A DNA stretch of 64,000 bases from Desulfobacterales bacterium (GTDB lineage Bacteria; Desulfobacterota; UBA8473). Below the pieces are notes generated by a model. That model had not been told where the DNA came from and did no database searches. It saw only the letters and a list, made by a program, of their open reading frames with translations. Of this stretch, positions 35,661 through 45,128 are shown piece by piece. Every line of letters begins with the position of its first letter. Position 1 is the first letter of the stretch. A program made the translations under genes and the position numbers. Location of the stretch: positions 83,588 through 147,587 of the forward strand of contig JACQWO010000015.1 in NCBI GenBank assembly GCA_016209225.1. The letters run 5' to 3'.

Positions 35661-36218
35661 ATGAAATATAATCCTGAAAAACACCACCGCCGTTCCATCC
35701 GTTTAAAGGGATATGATTATTCACAACAAGGCGGATATTATATGACCATTGTTACGCAAAACCGGGAATGTTTATTTGGGAATGTGGCGGATGGGAAAAT
35801 GGTGTTGAATGATGCGGGATGGGTTGCACAAACATGTTGGTTGGAAATTCCAAATCATTTTCCAAACGTTCATTTGGATGCATTTATTATTATGCCAAAC
35901 CATATCCATGGGATAATTTTTATAATTGATAATGAAATGGGAAAATCTGTAGGGGTTCAAAATTTTGAACCCCTACAACGTTCCAATCAAAATAAATATC
36001 AACAAATTATATCCCATTCAATAGGTTCGATTATCCGGGGATTTAAAATTGGTGTCACCAAATGGTTTCGCCACAACACCGATATTTATACCGTTTGGCA
36101 ACGCAATTATTGGGAACACGTCATTCGGGATGAAAATGAATTAAACCACATTCGGGAATATATTATAAACAACCCATTAAAATGGGAATCGGACGATGAA
36201 AACCCAAATCGATGGTAA
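35661..36218 (+). CDS. REP-associated tyrosine transposase (RAYT, Y1/HUH family)
   Basis: DYSQQGGYYMTIVTQNRECLFG, AFIIMPNHIHGIIF (HUH), WQRNYWEHVIRDENELNHIREYIINNPLKW. Confidence 0.93.
   Translation: MKYNPEKHHRRSIRLKGYDYSQQGGYYMTIVTQNRECLFGNVADGKMVLNDAGWVAQTCWLEIPNHFPNVHLDAFIIMPNHIHGIIFIIDNEMGKSVGVQNFEPLQRSNQNKYQQIISHSIGSIIRGFKIGVTKWFRHNTDIYTVWQRNYWEHVIRDENELNHIREYIINNPLKWESDDENPNRW
35948..35977. repeat. 30-bp perfect palindrome inside the RAYT gene
   Basis: TGTAGGGGTTCAAAATTTTGAACCCCTACA. Confidence 0.95.
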
Positions 36219-36220
36219 CG

Positions 36221-36314
36221 GTAGGGGCAGACCTGCGTGTCTGCCCTATAAATAAATCGGGCGAACATCATTTGGGCGAACACCATTCGGGCAAACACAC
36301 AGGTTAGCCCCTAC
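36221..36314. repeat. REP-like element with 15-bp imperfect tandem units, downstream of RAYT
   Basis: GTAGGGGCAGACCTGCGTGTCTGCCC ... CGGGCGAACATCATT TGGGCGAACACCATT CGGGCAAACACACAG ... GCCCCTAC. Confidence 0.65.
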
Positions 36315-36367
36315 GGAAATGACCATTTGGAGGATTAATAAAAACGGTTAAGAATAACAGTGAGATT

Positions 36368-37417
36368 ATGATCCCTCATTCAAAACCAACCCTTGATCAG
36401 AGAGATTACAATGCTGTCCTTAGGGTATTGCAATCAGGACAGATATCTCAAGGGGAGTATGTGAAGAGGTTTGAAGCCAACCTCTATGAATTTATCGGGG
36501 TTAAGGGAGGGGTGGCGACAAACTCAGGGACTTCTGCCCTACACTTGGCATTGTTGGCTTTAGAGGTAGGCAAAGGAGATGAAATAATCCTTCCAAGCTA
36601 TGTTTGTACCGCCTTGTTGAATGCGATAAACTATGTAGAGGCAACCCCAATCCTTGTAGGCATTGAACCAGACAGCTTCAACCTCGATGCAAAAAGGGTA
36701 AAAGAATCTCTTACTGAAAAAACAAAGGCAATTATTGTCCCTCATCTTTTTGGCCTGCCTGCTGACATGGAGGAACTACTGTCCTTTGGAATCCCGTTGA
36801 TAGAAGACTGCGCTCAAGCCCTTGGCGCCACATATAAGGGAAAGCAGGCAGGCAGTTTCGGCACGCTCTCGATATTCTCCTTTTATGCTACTAAGGTGAT
36901 AGCCTCGGGAGAAGGCGGGATGGTTCTTTCAGATTCTCCCCATCTGCTGGAAAGGGTGAGAGACCTACGAGATTACGATAACAGAGACGACTACAAAATC
37001 CGCTTTAACTATAAGATGACCGACCTTCAGGCTGCTCTGGGCATCAGTCAGATGGAGAGACTACCATCTTTTTTAGAAAGAAGGAGATACATCGCAAAGA
37101 GATACTCCACGGAGCTGGCAAATACACCTGCCCTTTTGCCCACGGGATACCCTGGCAAAGAGCATATCTTTTACCGTTATGTTATACGGGTTGAAGGAGA
37201 CCTGGAAAGACTTTTAGAACAAATTAAAGAAGAAGGCATTTGTTGTGATCGCCCTGTGTACCGTCCATTACACCATTATCTAGGGCTATCCGATTTTCCT
37301 GAGACAGATAGGATGTGGGGCAGCGCCTTATCCATCCCTATTTATCCCTCTCTAACCTCTGATGAAGTGACGGAGGTTATTAGAGGTGTAAAAGGGGTGT
37401 TAGAAGGAGGGGGATAG
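36368..37417 (+). CDS. DegT/DnrJ/EryC1 family aminotransferase
   Basis: TNSGTSALHLALLAL, IEDCAQALGATYKGKQAGSFGTLSIFSFYATKVIASGEGGMV. Confidence 0.93.
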   Translation: MIPHSKPTLDQRDYNAVLRVLQSGQISQGEYVKRFEANLYEFIGVKGGVATNSGTSALHLALLALEVGKGDEIILPSYVCTALLNAINYVEATPILVGIEPDSFNLDAKRVKESLTEKTKAIIVPHLFGLPADMEELLSFGIPLIEDCAQALGATYKGKQAGSFGTLSIFSFYATKVIASGEGGMVLSDSPHLLERVRDLRDYDNRDDYKIRFNYKMTDLQAALGISQMERLPSFLERRRYIAKRYSTELANTPALLPTGYPGKEHIFYRYVIRVEGDLERLLEQIKEEGICCDRPVYRPLHHYLGLSDFPETDRMWGSALSIPIYPSLTSDEVTEVIRGVKGVLEGGG

Positions 37418-37419
37418 AT

Positions 37420-38571
37420 TTGAAAAATTCTAAGATAATTTTCTTCGGGGGAAAGGTCTTATATTTTCTGGTCCTCGCAGTTTTTATATTCTTATTGGTG
37501 CCATTTACGAGGAACTCTTTTTTCGGACAGGGTCATAGATGGTTCCTTATGCTTCTTCTCTCCTTTTCCATCTCCTTTACTGTAACCCCCTGGCTAAGAT
37601 ACCTTGCAAAAAAAGTAAATATCTTAGACTATCCGGACAACAGAAAAGTTCACCATCAGGCTACACCCCTCTTGGGAGGCATTGCTATTTATATTGCCTT
37701 TGTCAGCTCTATTTTTATTAACAATATCTATACAAAACCATTGCTCGGCATTTTAATAGGTGGAACCATAGTATTCTTAATTAGTGCGATAGACGACATA
37801 ATAGAAATCCCGGCAGGGCCAAAGCTTCTGGCTCAATTTCTGGCCACATCCATCATTATTGGCTCAGGAATAGTATTGGACCTGTTCCCCAAAACACCAC
37901 TGGGGGATGCAGGAAATGTATTCTTAACGCTTTTATGGGTAATTGGAATTACCAATTCCTTTAACTTCTTCGATGGAATGGATGGCTTAGCTTCGGGCCT
38001 GGGTATAATTACAGCCTTCTTCATCGGGATTATTTCCTTTCAAACAGATCAGCCTTTCCTGGGCTGGATAGCCATTTCCGTAATGGGCAGTTGCATTGGA
38101 TTCTTCCCTTATAACTTCAGACTGAATAAGCCTGCTACTATATTCATGGGTGATTCCGGGAGTAACTTCCTGGGGTTTACACTGGCATCTCTTGCCATAT
38201 TCGGTGAGTGGGCAGATAATAACCCCATAGTTTCAATGGCTACCCCTCTGCTTATCTTTTGGGTCTTTGTCTTTGATATGACACATATAACTTTAACAAG
38301 GATTGTTTCGGGAAAGGTTACCAATTTTAAGGAGTGGATCAACTATGTAGGGAAGGACCACCTACACCACCGTTTGGAGTTCTTATTAAAGAGCAAAAAA
38401 CAAAGCGTCCTATTCATCTTCTTTCTCTGTGCATGTATGGGTATAAGCGCCATTGTACTACGCTATGCCCGAACCGTTGATGCAGTCCTTCTGGTAATCC
38501 AGGCAGTAATAATCGTCATCCTTGTGACTATCCTGGAAGCCAGAGCAAAAAAACAGGCAAACAAAGACTAG
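37420..38571 (+). CDS. MraY/WecA-like undecaprenyl-phosphate glycosyl-1-phosphate transferase
   Basis: NFFDGMDGLASGLGII, IFMGDSGSNFLGFTLA, GKDHLHHRL; multi-TM. Confidence 0.92.
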   Translation: MKNSKIIFFGGKVLYFLVLAVFIFLLVPFTRNSFFGQGHRWFLMLLLSFSISFTVTPWLRYLAKKVNILDYPDNRKVHHQATPLLGGIAIYIAFVSSIFINNIYTKPLLGILIGGTIVFLISAIDDIIEIPAGPKLLAQFLATSIIIGSGIVLDLFPKTPLGDAGNVFLTLLWVIGITNSFNFFDGMDGLASGLGIITAFFIGIISFQTDQPFLGWIAISVMGSCIGFFPYNFRLNKPATIFMGDSGSNFLGFTLASLAIFGEWADNNPIVSMATPLLIFWVFVFDMTHITLTRIVSGKVTNFKEWINYVGKDHLHHRLEFLLKSKKQSVLFIFFLCACMGISAIVLRYARTVDAVLLVIQAVIIVILVTILEARAKKQANKD

Positions 38572-38591
38572 AAAACACTGGGTTAAATAAG

Positions 38592-39485
38592 ATGACCATG
38601 GTGAAACTGCTCGATGAATTCCTGAACTACCTTGTAGTTGAGAGAGGATTATCTAAAAACACCCTGGAATCATACAGCAGAGACTTAAACAAATACCTTG
38701 ATTATCTGGAAAAAAACAAGATCGCAGAGATTAAAGAGACCTCCGGCTCTCATATAATGGCTTTCATTTATACACTAAAGCAAAAGGGGCTGGCAACCAA
38801 GACCACTGCAAGAAACCTGGTGGCTATCAAGATGTTTTATAAGTTCCTGGTTAACGAGAATTATCTTGAGAAAAACCCTGCTATAAGAATTGACTCTCCA
38901 AAGACATGGGTCAAATTGCCAAATACCCTGGCACTAAACGAAGTGGAGATGTTGCTTGATCAACCCGATACGAAAAGCCCTTTAGGCATGAGGGATTCTG
39001 CTATGCTAGAACTGCTGTATGCCACCGGATTAAGGGTTTCTGAGCTCGTTTCTCTGTCCCTAAATAGTATTAACCTTGAGGTCGGTTATATTATTGCCTT
39101 TGGAAAGGGCAATAAGGAAAGAATCGTTCCCATAGGAAATCAGGCAACAGAAAAGGTGAGGGAGTATCTGGTATCCGCCAGAAAAAAACTACTTAAAAGC
39201 TCAAGCAGTCCTTCTCTTTTTGTAAATCGTTCAGGGAATTCTCTATCCCGTCAGGGTTTTTGGAAGATTATCAAAAAGTATACCTTTAAGGCGGGAATAA
39301 AGAAGAATATAACACCTCACACCTTAAGGCATTCTTTTGCCACTCATCTCCTGGAAAGGGGAGCAGACCTGCGTTCAGTGCAGACTATGCTGGGTCATGT
39401 TGATATCTCTACCACCCAGATATATACCCATGTGACAAGAGAAAGATTGAAGAAGCTCCATAATCAATTACATCCCAGGGCCTAG
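38592..39485 (+). CDS. Tyrosine recombinase XerC/XerD
   Basis: ATGLRVSELVSL, TPHTLRHSFATHLLERGADLRSVQTMLGHVDISTTQIYTHV. Confidence 0.95.
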   Translation: MTMVKLLDEFLNYLVVERGLSKNTLESYSRDLNKYLDYLEKNKIAEIKETSGSHIMAFIYTLKQKGLATKTTARNLVAIKMFYKFLVNENYLEKNPAIRIDSPKTWVKLPNTLALNEVEMLLDQPDTKSPLGMRDSAMLELLYATGLRVSELVSLSLNSINLEVGYIIAFGKGNKERIVPIGNQATEKVREYLVSARKKLLKSSSSPSLFVNRSGNSLSRQGFWKIIKKYTFKAGIKKNITPHTLRHSFATHLLERGADLRSVQTMLGHVDISTTQIYTHVTRERLKKLHNQLHPRA

Positions 39486-39525
39486 GCCTGTCAGTGGTCC
39501 GTATCAGGAGACCGACACCGATCAG

Positions 39526-39553
39526 TACGGGCGAGGTTATTCTCGCCCCTACG
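39526..39553. repeat. REP-like hairpin ending GCCCCTAC
   Basis: ACGGGCGAGGTTATTCTCGCCCCTACGT. Confidence 0.6.
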
Positions 39554-39597
39554 TAACACCGACACTGAATTTTTACGCCTTGCGGTGAGCTATTACG

Positions 39598-42237
39598 ATG
39601 GAAGTAATTACTACACATGTAAATGCCGATTTTGATTCTCTTGCTTCGATGTTGGCGGCAAAAAAGCTGTATCCAGAGGCCCGGCTTGTCTTTCCCGGCT
39701 CCCAGGAAAAAAGCATAAGGGACTTTTTTATCCAGTCAACGATATACATCTTTGAAGTAGAAAAACTAAAGAACATGGACATTGAAAGCATCCATCGGCT
39801 TATCCTGGTTGATACAAGACAGGCAAGTCGGATAGGAAAATTCGCAGAGATTACAGATAGGACGAACTTAGATATCCATATATACGACCATCATCCACCT
39901 TCATCTGACGATATCTCAGGTTCCATAGAAATAATAAAAGAGGTAGGGTCCACTGCGACTATTTTAACCCAGATTTTAAAAGACCGGAATATTGAAATCA
40001 GTCCTGATGAGGCTACAATCATGACCCTGGGGATATACGAAGACACAGGTTCGTTCACCTTCTCTTCCACCACAAGCGATGATTACCTGGCTGCGGGTTA
40101 TCTCCTTTCCAAAGGTGCCAACCTTAATATCGTTTCAGATATGCTTATCAAAGAATTAACAGCTGAAGAGGTCTCACTACTGAATGATCTTGTCCTTTCT
40201 GCTGTCACTCACAATATAAACGGTATTGACGTTGTAATAGCCAAGGCATCCACCGATAAATATATAGGGGATTTTGCAGTATTAGTCCATAAACTAAAAG
40301 ACATGAAAAATATGAATATAGTCTTCGCATTGGCCAGAATGGAGGATCGGATATATCTGATTTGCAGAAGCAGAGTTGATTATGTCAACGTTGGTGAAAT
40401 TGCCATGGAATTTGGAGGAGGGGGGCACTCGACTGCCGCATCTGCAACCATTAGGGATCTGACACTTATTCAAGTCGAAGAAAAACTGCTGGGTGTTATC
40501 CGTAACAAGATAGGAGCACAGGTACATGCAAAGGATATAATGGCCTTTCCGGTAAAGGTGGTGGAGTCAACAGAATCGTTACAAAGAGCAGGGAAGCTTT
40601 TGACAAGGTACAATATCAATGTATTGCCAGTGGTTAAAGAAAATAAACTTGTGGGCCTAATCTCCAGGCAAATAATTGAAAAAGCTGCTTACCATGGCCT
40701 GCAGGATCTACCTACTAAGGAGTATATGTCCACAGATTTTTCATCAGTAAACCCGGATTCCCCATTCCTTGCCGTCCAAAAAATTATCATAGAAAACAAT
40801 CAAAGGTTTCTTCCGGTTGTGGAAAATGGCAGTATTGTGGGGGCGATCACCCGAACAGATCTGCTAAGGATAATGCAGCGTGATCTTTTAAAAGACCCTT
40901 CCTACCTGTATGCTTTTGATCGCGACCCTCGTCTCACAAGAAAAAAATCCGTTGCAAAACTTATAAAAGAACGGCTGGACCAAAGGACCCTTGAAATACT
41001 ACAAATCATAGGTAAAAAGGCCGAAGACCTCCATTACAATGCCTATCTTGTGGGGGGGACCGTCAGGGATATTATCCTTCGGCGCGAGACCCTTGATATT
41101 GATGTTGTTATTGAAGGGGATGGCATTGAACTGGCAAAGCAGTTTGCTGTGGATTACCCCTGCAAGGTGAGATCTCATGAGAAATTCGGCACTGCCACAT
41201 TGATCTTTCCTGACAATCTCAGGATAGACATAGCCACAGCCCGACTCGAATACTATAAATCCCCCGCAGCTCTCCCTACCGTTGAATTGAGTTCGATAAA
41301 ACTGGACCTTTACCGCAGGGATTTCACAATGAACACCTTAGCAATACGGCTGAATCCCACAAGTTTTGGTGAACTGATAGACTCCTTCGGCGCCCAGAAA
41401 GATATCAAGGAAAAGACAATCAGGGTGATACATAATCTGAGTTTTGTCGAGGACCCGACAAGGATATTCAGGGCTATCCGTTTCGAACAGAGATTCGGCT
41501 TTCAGATAGGGAAGCACACCGCTAATCTTATAAACAACGCACTCAGGATGAATTTTCTCGACCAACTGGACGGTTACAGGTTTTTTTCTGAGTTAAAACT
41601 TATATTTCAGGAAGAAGACCCTGTACCGGTGATAAAGAGATTGGCTGAATTCGATATTCTAAGGTTTATCCATCCAAAGATAAAATTCAACGAGAAAATG
41701 AAGAAACACCTCCAAAACATTAAAGGAATTATTTCCTGGTTCAATCTCCTGTACTTAGAAGAAAAATATGAAAAGTGGCAAATCTATTTCTTTGGATTGA
41801 TAGATTCCCTGAATAAACAAGAGATTCTTCAGGTCTGTCAAAGGTTATCTATAACTGAAAAAAATGAGGAGAAGGTTATTCTGGGTATTGAACAGGCGGA
41901 GACTATCCTTAAACAGATCGAAAAAAGAGATACAGCAGAGAGGAGTAAAATCTATAATCTTCTTAGACCCATATACACAGAGTCTCTGCTTTTCGCCATG
42001 GCAAAAACCGATAAAAACTATATAAAGATGACTATATCCCTTTATTTTACTCAACTGAAAAGGACTCATTGCCTTTTAAACGGCGAAGATCTCAAAAATC
42101 TGGGAATAGCGCCAGGGAAGATATTTAAAAGGATACTGGACGATCTTCTTGAAGCCAAACTGGATGGAAGGGTTAAAACTAAGAAGGAAGAAATCAATTT
42201 TATAAAAGAAAATTATACAGACAGTGTCACTATCTAA
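39598..42237 (+). CDS. DHH + CBS pair + tRNA nucleotidyltransferase (CCA-adding type) fusion
   Basis: THVNADFDSLAS, YDHHPPS, two CBS-like stretches, YLVGGTVRDIILRRETLDIDVVIEGDGIELA, RRDFTMNTLAI. Confidence 0.93.
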   Translation: MEVITTHVNADFDSLASMLAAKKLYPEARLVFPGSQEKSIRDFFIQSTIYIFEVEKLKNMDIESIHRLILVDTRQASRIGKFAEITDRTNLDIHIYDHHPPSSDDISGSIEIIKEVGSTATILTQILKDRNIEISPDEATIMTLGIYEDTGSFTFSSTTSDDYLAAGYLLSKGANLNIVSDMLIKELTAEEVSLLNDLVLSAVTHNINGIDVVIAKASTDKYIGDFAVLVHKLKDMKNMNIVFALARMEDRIYLICRSRVDYVNVGEIAMEFGGGGHSTAASATIRDLTLIQVEEKLLGVIRNKIGAQVHAKDIMAFPVKVVESTESLQRAGKLLTRYNINVLPVVKENKLVGLISRQIIEKAAYHGLQDLPTKEYMSTDFSSVNPDSPFLAVQKIIIENNQRFLPVVENGSIVGAITRTDLLRIMQRDLLKDPSYLYAFDRDPRLTRKKSVAKLIKERLDQRTLEILQIIGKKAEDLHYNAYLVGGTVRDIILRRETLDIDVVIEGDGIELAKQFAVDYPCKVRSHEKFGTATLIFPDNLRIDIATARLEYYKSPAALPTVELSSIKLDLYRRDFTMNTLAIRLNPTSFGELIDSFGAQKDIKEKTIRVIHNLSFVEDPTRIFRAIRFEQRFGFQIGKHTANLINNALRMNFLDQLDGYRFFSELKLIFQEEDPVPVIKRLAEFDILRFIHPKIKFNEKMKKHLQNIKGIISWFNLLYLEEKYEKWQIYFFGLIDSLNKQEILQVCQRLSITEKNEEKVILGIEQAETILKQIEKRDTAERSKIYNLLRPIYTESLLFAMAKTDKNYIKMTISLYFTQLKRTHCLLNGEDLKNLGIAPGKIFKRILDDLLEAKLDGRVKTKKEEINFIKENYTDSVTI

Positions 42238-42244
42238 ATTGACA

Positions 42245-42480
42245 ACACCCTCCCTATCTGTTATATACCAAGAGAGCTTTGAAAAAGTACCCCTTTTCGC
42301 TTCAGCATACATTTTTTGACCCATCTAAGTTCACTCCATTGAAAATTCAAAACTCGCCCTTCGGGCTCAAACATGTGAATTTTCTACATTACGCTCGCCA
42401 AGATGGGTTCCCTAAAAAATCTATGAATTCGCTCTCAGGAATACTTCTTCAAAGCTCTCGGCAGGTTGTGCAAAAGGTCT
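42245..42480 (-). repeat. MITE family 1 relative fused to 30-bp repeat copy D
   Basis: Reverse complement AGACCTTTTGCACAACCTGCCGAGAGCTTTGAAGAAGTATTCCTGAGAGCGAATTCATAGATTTTTTAGG... plus TTGAGCCCGAAGGGCGAGTTTT and GATGGGTCAAAAAA. Confidence 0.7.
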
Positions 42481-42537
42481 TACCAAGAGTACAAAGGTAT
42501 GCCCTGCTGACGTTGAACAGAAAAGGAGAAGCGCTAT

Positions 42538-43521
42538 ATGTCTAAAAAGAGAATATTGAGTGGTATGCGGCCCTCTGGCAAATTGCACCTTGGAAACTTT
42601 TTCGGAGCTTTAGACAGTTGGGTGAAACTTCAAGATGAGTATGAATGTTTCTACTTTGCCGCTGATTGGCATGCCCTGACCAGTGAGTATGAAAATACAG
42701 AGCTAATAAAAGAGAGTATCACGGATATGTTCCTCGATTGGTTGAGTGCAGGTATTGACCCCGAGAAAAGCACCATCTTTATACAGTCGAAGATACCGGA
42801 ACATGCTGAACTCCATGTCTTACTCTCAATGATCACCCCTTTGTCCTGGCTTGAGCGGAATCCCACTTACAAAGAGCAGCAACAAGAACTGACAAACAAG
42901 GACATTTCTACCTATGGTTTTTTGGGCTATCCTGTCTTACAGGCAGCAGATATAATTATCTATAAAGCCCATAAGGTTCCTGTTGGGATAGACCAGGTGC
43001 CTCACCTTGAATTGACCCGAGAGATTGCCCGCCGTTTTAATTTTCTTTACAAGGAAACCTTCCCCCTCCCAGAGCCTATTTTGACCGAGACACCTAAACT
43101 GCTGGGCATAGATGGAAGGAAGATGAGCAAAACGTACAACAACGCTATATACCTATCAGACCCTCCAGAGGCAATCAACGAAAAGATAGATCAAATGTTC
43201 ACAGATCCCCAAAGGGCAAGAAAATCCGACCCAGGAGACCCGAAAATTTGCAATGTCTTTTCCTTCCATAAGCTGTTTAGCCCCCCTGAGGAGGTTACTG
43301 AAATCTCCCACAGTTGTCGATCCGCCGGTATTGGATGTGTTGACTGCAAGAAAAGAATGGCATCCAGGGTAATTGCTTTTCTCTCTCCGCTTCAGATCAA
43401 AAGGGAATACTTCTTAACCCATGTTAAAAGGGTAGAAGAAATCATAGAAACGGGAATTAAAAAGGCTCAAGGTATAGCAAGAGAGACTATGAATGAGGTA
43501 AGGGAGACAATAGGGATTTAG
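42538..43521 (+). CDS. trpS: Tryptophanyl-tRNA synthetase
   Basis: SGMRPSGKLHLGNFFGALDSW (HIGH region), DGRKMSKTYNNAI (KMSKS). Confidence 0.95.
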   Translation: MSKKRILSGMRPSGKLHLGNFFGALDSWVKLQDEYECFYFAADWHALTSEYENTELIKESITDMFLDWLSAGIDPEKSTIFIQSKIPEHAELHVLLSMITPLSWLERNPTYKEQQQELTNKDISTYGFLGYPVLQAADIIIYKAHKVPVGIDQVPHLELTREIARRFNFLYKETFPLPEPILTETPKLLGIDGRKMSKTYNNAIYLSDPPEAINEKIDQMFTDPQRARKSDPGDPKICNVFSFHKLFSPPEEVTEISHSCRSAGIGCVDCKKRMASRVIAFLSPLQIKREYFLTHVKRVEEIIETGIKKAQGIARETMNEVRETIGI

Positions 43522-43679
43522 TATTGCTAATTCTTAAAGGAAAGAAGGATAGTCTATAGGGTGTATAGACGACTATGTCGTCTACACCACTAAAATTTGA
43601 GAAAGGGCGACATTGTCGTCTGTGAACAAGTTAGGCGACATGTTTCTTCAGAAAAGGTTTAAAGGATTGGTATTATAAA

Positions 43680-43991
43680 ATGAGATGGTTCAAGGATTTA
43701 TATGACAGGAATGTGCGTCTTACTGATGAGCGCCTTGAACATTTTGAAAATGACCATCCAGAAATGGCTGGTCAAATTGACAAGGTTGCAGAAACATTAT
43801 CACAGCCGGAGATTGTTGTCAGATCGAAGACAGATTCAGAAGCGGAACTTTTTTATCGCCATTACCTGACGACTCCTATTGGTGAGAAATATATATGTGT
43901 TGTCGTGAAGGTCAAGGTTGATGATGTTTTTATACTGACGGCATATTTTACGGACGCTATCAAAAAAGGAGATGCGTTATGGGAGAAGTAA
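43680..43991 (+). CDS. PBECR2-like nuclease-fold protein (putative toxin)
   Basis: VRLTDERLEHFENDHPEMAGQIDKVAETLSQPEIVVRSKTDSEAELFYRHY...YICVVVKVKVDDVFILTAYFTD. Confidence 0.6.
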   Translation: MRWFKDLYDRNVRLTDERLEHFENDHPEMAGQIDKVAETLSQPEIVVRSKTDSEAELFYRHYLTTPIGEKYICVVVKVKVDDVFILTAYFTDAIKKGDALWEK

Positions 43992-44194
43992 TAAAAGTTT
44001 GGTATGATAAAGAAGGGGATTATCTTGAAGTTCTCTTTGAACGAAAGACAGGGTATTTCAAAGAGACAGAAAATGACGCAGTGATGGAAAAAGTAGATAA
44101 TGAAGGAAATGTTATTGGATTTTCCATATTGAAAGTCAGTGCGTTAAAAAAGCAAAGACCTCTATCAATTGAACTGAAGAAACACGTCGCCTAA
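43979..44194 (+). CDS. DUF2283 domain protein (putative antitoxin)
   Basis: KVWYDKEGDYLEVLFERKTGYFKETENDAVMEKVDNEGNVIGFSILKVS; overlaps the preceding ORF. Confidence 0.85.
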   Translation: MGEVIKVWYDKEGDYLEVLFERKTGYFKETENDAVMEKVDNEGNVIGFSILKVSALKKQRPLSIELKKHVA

Positions 44195-44253
44195 CACAGT
44201 GCAAACAGCTCACGCCCAAACCGCAAGGCTTTGTTTGCACTTGAACGTTATCT
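44189..44253 (+). repeat. attC-like site (best copy)
   Basis: R'' GCCTAAC (RYYYAAC), 9-bp stem GTGCAAACA (44199-44207)/TGTTTGCAC (44232-44240), R' GTTATCT. Confidence 0.7.
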
Positions 44254-44331
44254 GAAAGCCGCCGTCAGTATATACTGTTGGAAAATCAAGAAACATGGTA
44301 CGATTGTTTAAAATGTCAAAAGGGGGGCATT

Positions 44332-44557
44332 GTGAAACAATTTAAGATTGTTGTAAAAGCTTTTGAGATATTGGGTTTTCATATGGTTCGTGAAAGGGAG
44401 CATATCTACTATGGAACGAGAAAATCCAGACGGCAGCAAAACCCATCTGACCATGCCGCCAAATCATCCTAAAATAAAGGCTTCTACCTTAAGGACAATC
44501 TGCACGCAAGCGGGCATTTCAAGAGACGATTTCATAAAAGCATACGAAAAGACATGA
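44332..44557 (+). pseudogene. HicA family toxin with apparent frameshift
   Basis: Frame 1 VKQFKIVVKAFEILGFHMVREREHI, frame 2 STMERENPDGSKTHLTMPPNHPKIKASTLRTICTQAGISRDDFIKAYEKT; break near 44404-44414. Confidence 0.75.
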
Positions 44558-44568
44558 CGGCAGCCTTC

Positions 44569-44634
44569 AGATAACAGCTGCCGAAAAAACTGACGTCCAA
44601 ACCCCAAGGGTTTCTTTTCCGCCTTGAACAATAC
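44569..44634 (+). repeat. attC-like site, degenerate 3' end
   Basis: AGATAAC...ACGTCCAAACCCCAAGGGTTTCTTTTCCGCCTTGAACAATACC parallels ACGCCCAAACCGCAAGGCTTTGTTTGCACTTGAACGTTATC. Confidence 0.55.
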
Positions 44635-44843
44635 CCAAAATGCCGCTCCGCTTGAACTCCCACAGGTGTTGACAGAAGCAATAGCTAAAAGAGTTGGATA
44701 TATTAATAAATCCCAGGAATATATATAGAGTAAGACGGTGTTCACATTTTGGCTAACGGACTCATAAAAATGCTTTGCCTTTACATTCTTTTGTGGTATC
44801 ATTTTAAGTATCAAATATAATATTAGAAAGGATGTGAATTGTA

Positions 44844-45128
44844 ATGTCTCTCATTATTTCTGAAGACATAAAATCCGTTTCAGAGCTAAAAAAGAAGACG
44901 AACGAAATCTTCAGGCAAATGCACCATACCGGCAGACCTATTATCGTTACTGTCAATGGAAAACCTGATGCTGTTTTGCTGGATGTAGAGGTTTTTGAAA
45001 AGAAATTGAGATCACTAAATCTTGGTGTGCTGTTGGCTGAGGCGGAAAACGATGTTAGAGAAGACCGTACCAGAGATGCACGAGATTTTATGAAGGAGTT
45101 TCAGGAGGGTGCAAAAGTATCGGGTTGA
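44844..45128 (+). CDS. Phd/YefM family antitoxin
   Basis: SVSELKKKTNEIFRQMHHTGRPIIVTVNGKPDAVLLDVEVFE. Confidence 0.88.
   Translation: MSLIISEDIKSVSELKKKTNEIFRQMHHTGRPIIVTVNGKPDAVLLDVEVFEKKLRSLNLGVLLAEAENDVREDRTRDARDFMKEFQEGAKVSG

Larger units (their letters stand above)
43631..44247 (+). other. Integron-like gene cassette 1 (PBECR-like/DUF2283 pair)
   Basis: Start G^TTAGGCGACATG (43630-43642) is complementary to CACGTCGCCTAAC (44183-44195) at 12/13 positions. Confidence 0.65.
44248..44634 (+). other. Integron-like gene cassette 2 (frameshifted HicA)
   Basis: Start GTTATCTGAAAG (44247-44258) is complementary to CCTTCAGATAAC (44564-44575) at 11/12 positions. Confidence 0.6.

Noticed and set aside
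36107-36298. Minus ORF with MFARMVFAQMMFARF repeats
   Set aside because: Artefact of the 15-bp tandem units CGGGCGAACATCATT downstream of the RAYT gene.
36221-36314. Possible CRISPR-like tandem repeat
   Set aside because: Only three contiguous 15-bp units without spacers; no cas genes. No CRISPR array was seen in the window.
38592-39485. XerC/D-like recombinase as the integrase of the cassettes
   Set aside because: Sequence looks like an ordinary dif recombinase and I saw no integron-integrase-specific insertion; not attI-adjacent.
43555-43620. Hairpin GTGTATAGACGACTATGTCGTCTACAC after trpS as an additional attC
   Set aside because: Stem present but no RYYYAAC/GTTRRRY boxes in the expected places; may be a terminator or unrelated palindrome.
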